Source: Bacillota bacterium (lineage in GTDB: Bacteria; Bacillota; Clostridia; Oscillospirales; Ruminococcaceae). From it: a stretch of 6,415 bases of DNA. Where the stretch lies: positions 1-6,415 of the forward strand of contig JAEXNS010000185.1 of the NCBI GenBank assembly GCA_023439605.1, given 5' to 3'. Within the stretch, counting starts at the first letter, position 1, and the number at the start of each line of letters is the position of its first letter. Below, one piece after another: positions 1 to 5,992 of this stretch. A program made the translations under genes and the position numbers. The notes below the pieces were generated by a model, which saw nothing but the letters and a program-made list of their open reading frames with translations, did not search any database and had not been told where the DNA came from.

Positions 1-51
1 GAATTAGCACATGATGGTCAAATTCCGGGTGTTAGAAAAGCTAGCTGGTAA
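1..51 (+). CDS. rpsN: 30S ribosomal protein S14 (type Z), 3' end only
   Basis: The first 16 codons in frame 1 read ELAHDGQIPGVRKASW and end at TAA (49-51). This is the conserved C-terminus of ribosomal protein S14, a 30S head protein that contacts 16S rRNA. The form ELA-x2-GQIPGV-x-KASW most resembles the short zinc-binding S14 (type Z, about 61 residues) of Gram-positive bacteria, but the CxxC motifs that would prove this lie upstream of the window. Its place just before rpsH is the standard spc-operon position. The gene is cut by the window edge, not broken. The S14 call is secure; the type Z call is inferred from the tail only. Confidence 0.93.
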   Translation, partial: ELAHDGQIPGVRKASW

Positions 52-75
52 TAAGTACTAAGGAGGTCATTCGGC

Positions 76-474
76 ATGCAAATTACAGATACAATTGCAG
101 ATATATTAACTAGAATTCGTAATGCGAATTCAGCAAAGCACGCTACGGTTGACGTTCCCGCTTCAAATGTAAAGAAAGCTATTACACAAATTTTGGTAGA
201 CGAAGGTTATGTTAAGAGTTTTCAGGTTATTGAAGATGGTAAGCAAGGTATAATAAGAATTACATTAAAATATGGTGATAATAAATCACCAGTAATTACT
301 GGCTTACGTAGGGTATCAAAACCGGGTTTACGTATTTATTCAAGTTGTGAGGATATGCCAAAGGTAAGAAAAGGGCTTGGTATCGCAGTAGTTTCTACTT
401 CAAAAGGAATTATGACAGATAAAAAAGCTCGTGAATTAAACGTTGGCGGCGAAGTCCTTGCATTCGTATGGTAA
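76..474 (+). CDS. rpsH: 30S ribosomal protein S8
   Basis: The product is 132 residues, the usual length for S8, a primary 16S rRNA-binding protein of the central domain of the small subunit. The N-terminus ITDTIADILTRIRNAN (residues 3-18) and the C-terminal block from about residue 100 (GLGIAVVSTSKGIMTD, then ARELNVGGEVLAFVW to the end) are the family hallmarks; the second block forms the RNA-binding domain. The ATG at 76 follows AAGGAGGT (60-67) with 9 nt between the AGGAGG core and the start. In E. coli S8 represses the spc operon by binding mRNA near rplE; that region is upstream of this window, so regulation cannot be judged here. Nothing is unusual. Confidence 0.98.
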   Translation: MQITDTIADILTRIRNANSAKHATVDVPASNVKKAITQILVDEGYVKSFQVIEDGKQGIIRITLKYGDNKSPVITGLRRVSKPGLRIYSSCEDMPKVRKGLGIAVVSTSKGIMTDKKARELNVGGEVLAFVW

Positions 475-486
475 GGAGGACACAAA

Positions 487-1032
487 ATGTCAAGAATAGG
501 TAGAATGCCGATTAGTGTTCCTGCCGGTGTAGATGTAAATAATGTAAACAATACAATTACGGTAAAGGGCTCTAAAGGTGAATTAACAAAAAGCTTTTCA
601 AAAGAGCTAAGCATAGAAATTACAGAAGGACAAGTAGTTGTTACACGTCCTACTGATAATAAAGTACACAGATCGTTACATGGTTTAACAAGAACTTTGA
701 TAGCAAACATGATTGAAGGTGTAACAAACGGATACTCTAAGGCTTTAGATGTAGAAGGTGTTGGATATCGTGTAGCTAAACAAGGAACTAACTTAGTAAT
801 GAACTTAGGCTATTCACATCAAGTTATTATGGCAGAGAGAGATGGAATTACAGTAGATGTTCCTGCTCCAAATAAAATTGTTATAAATGGTATTGATAAA
901 CAAGCTGTTGGACAATTTGCTGCTGAAGTACGTGAAAAACGCCCACCAGAACCTTACAAAGGTAAAGGTATTAGATATGCCGGTGAAAGAATTATCCGTA
1001 AAGAGGGTAAAGCTGGTAAAGGCAAGAAGTAA
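487..1032 (+). CDS. rplF: 50S ribosomal protein L6
   Basis: The product is 181 residues, within the normal range for L6, which binds 23S rRNA near the sarcin-ricin loop and the factor-binding site of the large subunit. It begins MSRIGRMPISVPAGV, has the first L6 repeat through about residue 80 and the second from about 85 (DVEGVGYR at 88-95). The C-terminal signature PEPYKGKGIRYAGE lies at about 154-167 and is followed by a Lys/Gly-rich tail. The ribosome binding site AAGGAGGA (473-480) overlaps the rpsH stop codon (472-474), and the ATG lies 7 nt past the core. The 12-nt gap fits translational coupling to rpsH. Confidence 0.98.
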   Translation: MSRIGRMPISVPAGVDVNNVNNTITVKGSKGELTKSFSKELSIEITEGQVVVTRPTDNKVHRSLHGLTRTLIANMIEGVTNGYSKALDVEGVGYRVAKQGTNLVMNLGYSHQVIMAERDGITVDVPAPNKIVINGIDKQAVGQFAAEVREKRPPEPYKGKGIRYAGERIIRKEGKAGKGKK

Positions 1033-1048
1033 AAAGGAGTGAATTTCA

Positions 1049-1408
1049 ATGATTAAAAAGGTTGATAGCAATAAGGCTAGAGCAGCTAGACACCGCAGAG
1101 TTCGTGCGAAAATATCTGGCACTCCGGAGCGTCCACGTCTTAATGTATTTCGCTCCTCAAAGCATATTTATGCACAGTTAATAGATGATGTAAACGGTGT
1201 AACAATTGCATCAGCATCTAGTATTGGAAAAGATGCTGATTTTAACGGCGGAAACAAAGACGGCGCACGTAAAGTAGGACAGTTAATAGCTCAAAATGCA
1301 GTGGCTAAAGGAATTACTTCTGTTGTATTTGACAGAGGCGGTTATTTGTACCATGGACGTATTAAAGAGCTTGCTGATGCTGCACGTGAGGGCGGACTAC
1401 AGTTCTAA
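1049..1408 (+). CDS. rplR: 50S ribosomal protein L18
   Basis: The product is 119 residues, typical of bacterial L18, which binds 5S rRNA with L5 and helps attach it to the central protuberance of the 50S subunit. The sequence shows a very basic N-terminus (residues 1-21, many Arg, Lys and His), the block GTPERPRLNVFRSSKHIYAQ (about 24-43) and the C-terminal FDRGGYLYHGRIKELADAAR, all characteristic of the family. The ATG at 1049 is preceded by AAAGGAGT (GGAG at 1036-1039) with a 9-nt spacer. The gene sits 16 nt after rplF and 18 nt before rpsE. Arginine codons are mostly CGT/CGC here, as in highly expressed genes. Confidence 0.98.
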   Translation: MIKKVDSNKARAARHRRVRAKISGTPERPRLNVFRSSKHIYAQLIDDVNGVTIASASSIGKDADFNGGNKDGARKVGQLIAQNAVAKGITSVVFDRGGYLYHGRIKELADAAREGGLQF

Positions 1409-1426
1409 AAGAGGAGGTAAAAAACT

Positions 1427-1927
1427 TTGGCTAATATAGATGCTTCAAAATTGGAGCTTTCAGAAAAAGTTGTTTCCATTAACAGAGTATCAAAAACTGT
1501 TAAAGGCGGACGTATAATGAAGTTTTCTGCTCTTGTAGTAGTAGGCGATGGAAACGGAATAGTTGGATTTGGTTTAGGAAAATCCGGAGAAGTTCCAGAT
1601 GCTATACGTAAGGGTATAGAAGATGCTAAGAAAAATTTAATTAAAATATCATTAAGAGGTACAACAATACCACACGATATAATTGGTAAGTTTGGAGCAG
1701 GTAGTGTTCTTATGAAACCTGCTGCACCTGGTACTGGAGTTATTGCTGGTGGTCCAGTTCGTGCTGTTGTTGAAATAGCAGGAATTAAGGATATAAGAAC
1801 AAAATGTTTACGTTCTAACAATCCATGTAATGTTGTACGTGCTACAATACAAGGACTTGCAGCTTGTGTTTCAGCAAAAGAAGTTGCTGAAAAAAGAGGC
1901 AAGACTGTAAAAGAAATTTTAGGATAG
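1427..1927 (+). CDS. rpsE: 30S ribosomal protein S5
   Basis: The product is 166 residues, the usual S5 length; S5 sits on the solvent side of the 30S subunit near the mRNA entry and affects decoding accuracy. The N-terminal double-stranded-RNA-binding-type domain holds the loop RVSKTVKGGR (20-29) and the block FSALVVVGDGNGIVGFG (about 33-49); the C-terminal domain includes the stretch LRSNNPCNVVRATI (128-141). The spectinomycin loop keeps K26, G27 and G28, so no familiar resistance change is visible there. The start is TTG at 1427, 9 nt after GAGGAGG; no ATG lies in frame before Met31, which is inside the conserved domain, so TTG is well supported. Cys127, Cys134 and Cys147 are noticeable for a ribosomal protein, and LRSNNPCNVV is a form common in Clostridia. 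Confidence 0.98.
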   Translation: MANIDASKLELSEKVVSINRVSKTVKGGRIMKFSALVVVGDGNGIVGFGLGKSGEVPDAIRKGIEDAKKNLIKISLRGTTIPHDIIGKFGAGSVLMKPAAPGTGVIAGGPVRAVVEIAGIKDIRTKCLRSNNPCNVVRATIQGLAACVSAKEVAEKRGKTVKEILG

Positions 1928-1938
1928 GAGTGAGTTTT

Positions 1939-2115
1939 ATGCCAAAAAAGATAAAACTAGTAAAAAGTCTTATCGGACGTAAAAAAGATCAAATTGCTAC
2001 AGCTCATTCTTTAGGCCTTAAAAAAATAGGTGAGGTTACAATTCAACCTGACAATGAGCAGACAATAGGAAAAATCAATAGAATATCCCACCTCGTAGAG
2101 GTACAAGAAGCATAA
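1939..2115 (+). CDS. rpmD: 50S ribosomal protein L30
   Basis: From the ATG at 1939 the product is 58 residues, matching bacterial L30, a small single-domain 23S rRNA-binding protein of the 50S subunit. The run SLIGRKKDQIATAHSLGLKK (10-29), followed by IGKINRISHLVEV (43-55), is the family pattern. An in-frame GTG at 1930 would add three residues (V/M-S-F), but it overlaps the GGAG ribosome binding site (1927-1930), which sits 8 nt before the ATG. The ATG is therefore the right start, and the protein begins MPKKIKLVKS. The binding site itself overlaps the last base of the rpsE stop codon. Confidence 0.96.
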   Translation: MPKKIKLVKSLIGRKKDQIATAHSLGLKKIGEVTIQPDNEQTIGKINRISHLVEVQEA

Positions 2116-2133
2116 GCTAAGGAGGTGCGAACA

Positions 2134-2577
2134 ATGAAATTACACGAATTATCACCTGCACCAGGTTCAACTAAAGCGGTTAAACGTGTAGGTAGAGGAC
2201 ATGGTTCTGGAAATGGTAAAACTGCTGGTAAAGGGCATAAAGGTCAAAATGCTCGTTCTGGCGGAGGAGTTCGTATAGGTTTTGAAGGTGGACAAATGCC
2301 TTTAATTAGACGTATTCCAAAAAGAGGATTTAACAACATTTTTGCAAACACATATGCAGAAGTAAATGTTTCACAATTAAATAGTTTTGTAGATGGCACT
2401 GTAGTAGATGCTGATTTATTAAAAGCTTCAGGAATTATTAAAAAAATTCATGATGGTGTTAAGATTTTAGGTAATGGTGAATTAACATCAAAATTAACTG
2501 TAAAGGCTACAAGCTTCTCTAAAAGTGCTATAGAGAAAATTGAAAAGGCCGGTGGGAAGACTGAAGAGGTGATTTAG
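2134..2577 (+). CDS. rplO: 50S ribosomal protein L15
   Basis: From the ATG at 2134 the product is 147 residues, the normal length for L15, a late-assembly 23S rRNA-binding protein of the large subunit. Family features are MKLHELSPAPGS at the start, a long Gly/Lys/Arg-rich extension (about 18-50, with VGRGHGSGNGKTAGKGHKG) that threads into rRNA, FEGGQMPLIRRIPKRGF (50-66), and the C-terminal signature beginning KILGNGELTSKLTVKA (110-125). An in-frame GTG at 2125 would add three residues but is part of the strong AAGGAGGTG binding site (2119-2127), so the ATG 8 nt after the core is preferred. The 3' end of this gene carries the ribosome binding site for secY. Confidence 0.97.
   Translation: MKLHELSPAPGSTKAVKRVGRGHGSGNGKTAGKGHKGQNARSGGGVRIGFEGGQMPLIRRIPKRGFNNIFANTYAEVNVSQLNSFVDGTVVDADLLKASGIIKKIHDGVKILGNGELTSKLTVKATSFSKSAIEKIEKAGGKTEEVI
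2563..2572 (+). promoter_or_regulatory. secY ribosome binding site inside the end of rplO
   Basis: GAAGAGGTGA lies within the last codons of rplO and places AGGTG about 7 nt before the GTG start of secY at 2579. The rplO stop (2575-2577) and the secY start are 1 nt apart. A ribosome finishing L15 would arrive at the secY start, so translational coupling is likely. This is an inference from spacing only. Confidence 0.75.
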
Positions 2578-2578
2578 T

Positions 2579-3901
2579 GTGCTTGAAACAATAAGAAATG
2601 CGTGGAAAGTTCAAGAAACCAGAAAGAAACTTCTATATACTTTGTTAATTATAATTATATATAGAATAGGTTCAGTATTTATCCCTGCTCCATTCCTTGA
2701 TAATGAAGTGTTAGCAGAATGGATGAAAGCAAATGCAACAGGAGGAAATTTTTTAAATTTCTTCAATCTTTTAACTGGTGGAAATTTTTCTAAGGCAACT
2801 GTTTTTACACTATCTATTCAACCTTTTATTCAAGCTTCAATTATAGTTCAACTATTATCATATGCAATTCCACCTCTTGAAAGGCTTTCTAAAGAAGGTG
2901 AAGAGGGAAGAAAAAAAATGGACAAAATATCTGCTTTTGTCTCGTTAGGATTAGCAGTCTTTATGGGATTTGCTTATTATCTTACAATGAAAAAAGCAGG
3001 TGCAGTAAAATATACAGAGGGTTTTGATGGAATATTAGTAGCAACAGTAATGGTTGCAGTTTTTGTAACAGGCTCTTGTTTAGTAGTATGGCTTGGAAAT
3101 AGATTAAATGAAAAAGGAATTGGAAATGGTATTTCAATAATTCTTTTTGCAGGAATACTTTCAGGTGGTCCTTCATCTATCTTTAGTATGGTAAAAATGG
3201 CAATAGATTCTCCAAATCCATATGCATTTGTGGTTCCAGGATTATTGTTAGTATTTATCGCTATGATTGCATTTATAATCTTTATGAATAATGCTGAGAG
3301 AAGAATTCCTATTCAATACGCTAAGCGTGTTGTTGGTAGAAAACAATATGGTGGACAAAGTACACATATTCCAATTAAAGTATCTATGAGTGGTGTTATG
3401 CCTATCATTTTTGCAAGTGCATTTATGTCTTTGCCAATGACCATTTCTTTCTTTTTCCCAGTTTCAAAAAATCCTATTACTGGTTGGGAAATTTTCTATG
3501 CAAAGTTTATTCAATTATTTTCACCTTCTAGTTGGTTATATGCGATTTTATACTTTTTATTAATTATAGGATTTAATTATTTTTATGTTTCTATGCAGTA
3601 TAATCCAGTAGAAATTGCAAACAATTTAAGACAAAGTAATGGAGGAATTCCTGGTATTAGACCTGGAAAACCAACATCAGATTATATTCAAAGAATATTA
3701 TCAAAGATAACTCTTGTAGGTGCTATTTTCTTAGGACTTATAGCAATATTCCCAATATTCTTCTCATGGTTATTGCCAGAGATGCAAGGTATTGCAATGG
3801 GTGGTACATCAATACTAATCGTTGTAAGCGTTGCTTTAGAAACAGTTCGTACTTTAGAATCTCAAATTATGATGCGTCATCATAAAGGATTTTTAGAATA
3901 A
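2579..3901 (+). CDS. secY: Preprotein translocase subunit SecY
   Basis: The product is 440 residues, typical for SecY, the ten-helix membrane channel that with SecE and SecG passes unfolded proteins across or into the cytoplasmic membrane, driven by SecA or the ribosome. Hydrophobic segments are at about 17-36, 74-97, 117-137, 150-173, 183-205, 217-237, 272-292, 317-338, 373-396 and 407-425. The plug region is about 55-73 (GGNFLNFFNLLTGGNF within it). The SecA/ribosome-binding cytosolic loops are visible: C4 with ERRIPIQYAKRVVGR (240-254) and QSTHIP (260-265), and C5 with GIRPGKPT (359-366). The start is GTG; the next ATG in frame falls at Met49, after the first helix. Arginine codons here are mostly AGA, unlike the CGT-richer ribosomal genes next to it, suggesting lower expression demand rather than transfer. 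The order rplO–secY–adk–map is the standard Bacillota arrangement. Confidence 0.98.
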   Translation: MLETIRNAWKVQETRKKLLYTLLIIIIYRIGSVFIPAPFLDNEVLAEWMKANATGGNFLNFFNLLTGGNFSKATVFTLSIQPFIQASIIVQLLSYAIPPLERLSKEGEEGRKKMDKISAFVSLGLAVFMGFAYYLTMKKAGAVKYTEGFDGILVATVMVAVFVTGSCLVVWLGNRLNEKGIGNGISIILFAGILSGGPSSIFSMVKMAIDSPNPYAFVVPGLLLVFIAMIAFIIFMNNAERRIPIQYAKRVVGRKQYGGQSTHIPIKVSMSGVMPIIFASAFMSLPMTISFFFPVSKNPITGWEIFYAKFIQLFSPSSWLYAILYFLLIIGFNYFYVSMQYNPVEIANNLRQSNGGIPGIRPGKPTSDYIQRILSKITLVGAIFLGLIAIFPIFFSWLLPEMQGIAMGGTSILIVVSVALETVRTLESQIMMRHHKGFLE

Positions 3902-3916
3902 TGGGAGGTTAATTTA

Positions 3917-4552
3917 ATGAATTTAATTTTATTAGGTGCACCAGGTGCAGGAAAAGGTACTCAAGCAGAAGTTATTTCCGATGCGTTAAATATCCCTCAA
4001 ATATCAACAGGCAACATACTTAGAGAAGCTGTTAAAAATGGTACTGATTATGGTATTAAAGCTAAAGAGGCAATGGAAAATGGAGCACTAGTTTCAGATG
4101 AAATTGTGATTGGAATTTTAAAGGATAGAATATCTGAAGATGATTGCAAAAGTGGTTTTATTTTAGACGGTTTTCCAAGAACTGTTCCTCAAGCTGAAGC
4201 TCTTGACAATATGGGTGTTAAAATTGATAAAGTAGTAGAGGTTTTCGTGCCTGATGAAGTAATTAAGCAAAGAGTTTCAGGAAGAAGAGTGTGTGAAGCA
4301 TGTGGAGCTACATATCACATAGAATTTAAGCCTTCAAAAGTTGATGGCGTTTGTAGCAAGTGTGGTGGCAAAACAATAATTCGTAAAGACGATCAACCTG
4401 AAACAGTAATTGAAAGACTATCAGTTTATCATAAACAAACTGAACCACTTAAAGATTACTATAAAAAACAAAACAAACTTGAAACAGTTGTTGGACAGGA
4501 TAAAGTAGAAGACACATCAAAGCTTACTTTAAAGGCTTTGGGAGTTAACTAA
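3917..4552 (+). CDS. adk: Adenylate kinase, zinc-LID type
   Basis: The product is 211 residues, close to the long-form bacterial enzyme, which catalyses ATP + AMP = 2 ADP in the cytoplasm. The P-loop GAPGAGKGTQ is at 7-16, with Lys13 as the phosphate-binding lysine. The AMP-binding segment ISTGNILR is at 29-36 (many family members have Asp rather than Asn at position 33), and DGFPRT at 84-89 supplies Arg88. The LID domain at about 120-160 carries Cys126, Cys129, Cys146 and Cys149 as two C-x2-C pairs, a structural zinc site known from Gram-positive adenylate kinases; E. coli lacks these cysteines. The ATG follows GGGAGGT (3903-3909) with an 8-nt spacer, 15 nt after secY. The gene is complete, with all expected motifs. 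Confidence 0.98.
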   Translation: MNLILLGAPGAGKGTQAEVISDALNIPQISTGNILREAVKNGTDYGIKAKEAMENGALVSDEIVIGILKDRISEDDCKSGFILDGFPRTVPQAEALDNMGVKIDKVVEVFVPDEVIKQRVSGRRVCEACGATYHIEFKPSKVDGVCSKCGGKTIIRKDDQPETVIERLSVYHKQTEPLKDYYKKQNKLETVVGQDKVEDTSKLTLKALGVN

Positions 4553-4554
4553 CT

Positions 4555-5304
4555 ATGATAAAAATTAAGTCTGGCAGCGATATCGAAAAAATGCGTATTG
4601 CCGGTAAAATTGCCGGTAGTGCGTTGAAAATAGCAGGAGAAGCAATAAAACCAGGAATGTCAACTTTACAAATAGATAAAATTATTTATGATTATATCTG
4701 TAGTAATGGTGCAACTCCATCATTTTTAAATTATGGAGGTTTCCCAGCAAGTGCATGTATTTCAATAAATGATGAAGTAATTCATGGTATTCCGAATTCT
4801 TCAAAAATTATTCAAGAAGGAGATATTGTAAGTATTGACGTTGGAGCCTATAAAGACGGTTTTCACGGTGATACTTGTAAAACTTTTTCTGTAGGAGAAA
4901 TATCAGATGAAGCTAAAAAACTTTTAGAAGTTACTGAAAAAAGTCTTTATGAGGCCATAAAGGTAGCAAATGTAGGAGTTAGATTAGGCGATGTATCACA
5001 TGCAGTTGAAAAATATTGTACTTCTCGAGGATATTCAATAGTAAAACAATACTGTGGACATGGTATTGGTAAGGAACTTCATGAAGATCCTGAAGTACCA
5101 AACTACGGTAGAGCAGGTCATGGACCTAGACTTGTAGCCGGAATGACTATAGCTATAGAGCCTATGATTAATGTAAAAGGTGAACAAGTAAAAGTATTAA
5201 ATGATGGATGGACAGTTCTAACTGAAAGCGGTTCACTTTCAGCTCATTTTGAACATACCGTAGCGATAACTTCAAATGGTGCAGTTATATTAACTAATCC
5301 TTGA
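4555..5304 (+). CDS. map: Methionine aminopeptidase, type I
   Basis: The product is 249 residues, the usual size of the short type I enzyme, which removes the initiator methionine from new proteins after deformylation. The pita-bread catalytic domain is complete: the metal ligands are Asp95 (IDVG), Asp106 (FHGDT), His169 (CGHG), Glu202 (IEPM) and Glu233 (FEHT). The supporting histidines are His77 (IHGIP) and His176 (ELHEDP). There is no N-terminal zinc-finger or SEC-C extension. The ATG lies 2 nt after the adk stop, and its likely ribosome binding site GGGAG (4540-4544) is inside the end of adk with a 10-nt spacer, so translation is probably coupled to adk. Confidence 0.97.
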   Translation: MIKIKSGSDIEKMRIAGKIAGSALKIAGEAIKPGMSTLQIDKIIYDYICSNGATPSFLNYGGFPASACISINDEVIHGIPNSSKIIQEGDIVSIDVGAYKDGFHGDTCKTFSVGEISDEAKKLLEVTEKSLYEAIKVANVGVRLGDVSHAVEKYCTSRGYSIVKQYCGHGIGKELHEDPEVPNYGRAGHGPRLVAGMTIAIEPMINVKGEQVKVLNDGWTVLTESGSLSAHFEHTVAITSNGAVILTNP

Positions 5305-5317
5305 TGGAGGTATTGTG

Positions 5318-5554
5318 ATGGAAGTTAAAATAGGCATGGTAGTTAAAGCAATTGCAGGACGTGATAAAGATAGGTTTTTTGTAATAAAGGAAGTTAAGGA
5401 CAATTTTGTTTTGATTGTTGATGGTAAATCAAGAAAACTCGAATTTCCAAAAAAGAAAAAAATCAAGCATTTGAGATTAACTAAATCAATAATCGATATA
5501 GAAGAGATTACAAATAAAAAATTAAAAAAAACTTTAAGTGAGTTCTGTGATTAA
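5318..5554 (+). CDS. KOW-domain RNA-binding protein (L14e-like), function unsettled
   Basis: The product is a small basic protein of 78 residues. A KOW-type motif is visible near the N-terminus (GMVVKAIAGRDKDRFFVIKEV, 6-26), the fold seen in ribosomal proteins L14e, L24 and L27e and in NusG. It is followed by a Lys-rich stretch (FPKKKKIKHLRL, 43-54) suited to RNA contact. The ATG at 5318 is 7 nt after TGGAGG (5305-5310); an in-frame GTG at 5315 would leave only 4 nt, so the ATG is preferred. Genes of this kind occupy the map–infA gap in many Bacillota (I recall ybzG of Bacillus subtilis at this place) and are annotated as L14e-like by similarity. Whether the protein is a ribosome component, an assembly factor or another RNA-binding protein cannot be told from the sequence. 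Confidence 0.88.
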   Translation: MEVKIGMVVKAIAGRDKDRFFVIKEVKDNFVLIVDGKSRKLEFPKKKKIKHLRLTKSIIDIEEITNKKLKKTLSEFCD

Positions 5555-5560
5555 GCTCAC
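5538..5560 (+). promoter_or_regulatory. Candidate hairpin across the KOW-gene stop codon, before infA
   Basis: GTGAGTT (5538-5544) can pair with AGCTCAC (5554-5560) as a 7-bp stem with one G-U pair and a 9-nt loop that holds most of the stop codon of the KOW gene. No U-tract follows, so it does not look like an intrinsic terminator. The CTCAC half could instead pair, with one bulged base, with GTGGAG (5571-5576), part of the infA ribosome binding site. A stem this short can occur by chance in AT-rich sequence, so confidence is low. Confidence 0.25.
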
Positions 5561-5587
5561 CATAATGAAAGTGGAGGTATTTTATTT

Positions 5588-5806
5588 ATGTCTAAAGAAG
5601 ATGTAATTGAATTGGAAGGAACAGTAATAGAGGCACTTCCAAACGCAATGTTTCAAGTTGAATTGCCTAATTCACATAGAATATTGGCACATGTATCTGG
5701 AAAATTAAGAATGAATTATATTCGTATCGTACCTGGTGATAAAGTTACTATAGAGATGTCACCATATGATTTGACAAAAGGCAGAATTACTTGGCGTTCA
5801 AAATAA
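5588..5806 (+). CDS. infA: Translation initiation factor IF-1
   Basis: The product is 72 residues, the standard IF-1 length. It is a single OB-fold (S1-like) domain that binds the 30S A site and, with IF2 and IF3, controls start-codon selection. The blocks MSKEDVIELEGTVIEALPNA (1-20), LAHVSGKLRMNYIRIVPGDK (33-52) and MSPYDLTKGRITWR (57-70) are the conserved IF-1 core. The ATG follows GGAGG (5573-5577) with a 10-nt spacer. The 33-nt gap before it holds a possible hairpin. The gene opens the infA–rpmJ–rpsM–rpsK stretch, the usual Bacillota layout. Confidence 0.98.
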   Translation: MSKEDVIELEGTVIEALPNAMFQVELPNSHRILAHVSGKLRMNYIRIVPGDKVTIEMSPYDLTKGRITWRSK

Positions 5807-5850
5807 GTTAAGTAAAGATGTTTTCTAACTATCTTAAGGAGGTATTTTCA

Positions 5851-5964
5851 ATGAAAGTTAGACCTTCAGTGAAACCTATGTGTGAAAAATGCAAAGTTAT
5901 TAAACGCAAAGGTAGAATAATGGTTATTTGCGAAAATCCAAAGCATAAACAAAGACAGGGCTAG
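5851..5964 (+). CDS. rpmJ: 50S ribosomal protein L36, zinc-binding form
   Basis: Reading from the ATG at 5851 to TAG (5962-5964) gives 37 residues beginning MKVRPSVKPMCEKCKVIKRK, the exact length and pattern of L36, the smallest protein of the large subunit, which is buried in 23S rRNA. The zinc ribbon is intact: Cys11, Cys14, Cys27 and His32. This is the zinc-containing (C+) form, as opposed to the cysteine-free paralogue made in some bacteria under zinc limitation. The ribosome binding site AAGGAGGT (5836-5843) is near-perfect with about 8 nt from its core to the start. The 44-nt gap before it holds only a weak AT inverted repeat. Confidence 0.97.
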   Translation: MKVRPSVKPMCEKCKVIKRKGRIMVICENPKHKQRQG

Positions 5965-5992
5965 AGATAGCTAACGGAGGTGTAATAAATTA

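Noticed and set aside
336..1122. Two minus-strand open reading frames (336-710 and 814-1122) opposite rpsH, rplF and rplR
   Set aside because: They lie wholly opposite well-conserved ribosomal genes, have no recognisable domains, and look like antisense shadows of the real genes.
1329..1357. TTGACA hexamer inside rplR
   Set aside because: The sequence 17 nt downstream is CATGGA, which does not resemble a -10 element.
1405..1902. Minus-strand open reading frame of 165 codons opposite rpsE
   Set aside because: It covers almost exactly the S5 gene on the other strand, and its low-complexity Pro/Thr/Ser/Phe composition is what an antisense reading gives. S5 is unambiguous.
1930..1938. GTG start for rpmD, three codons upstream
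   Set aside because: The GTG overlaps the Shine-Dalgarno GGAG itself; the ATG at 1939 has proper spacing and gives the standard MPKK-type L30 start.
2125..2133. GTG start for rplO, three codons upstream
   Set aside because: The GTG is part of the AAGGAGGTG binding site; the ATG at 2134 gives the standard MKLHEL start of L15.
2982..3176. Minus-strand Leu/Phe-rich open reading frame inside secY
   Set aside because: It is the reverse reading of AT-rich secY codons. The apparent hydrophobicity comes from composition, and no start signal context supports it.
5771..5806. Perfect TTGACA hexamer near the end of infA
   Set aside because: No -10-like hexamer occurs at 16-18 nt spacing (the sequence there is GCGTTC or similar). 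The bases encode conserved Leu-Thr of IF-1.
5808..5837. Weak inverted repeat (TTAA...GAT / ATCTTAA) in the infA–rpmJ gap, considered as a terminator or leader structure
   Set aside because: The pairing is short, A-T only except for one G-C, needs a large bulge, and has no U-tract. It is not distinguishable from AT-rich background.
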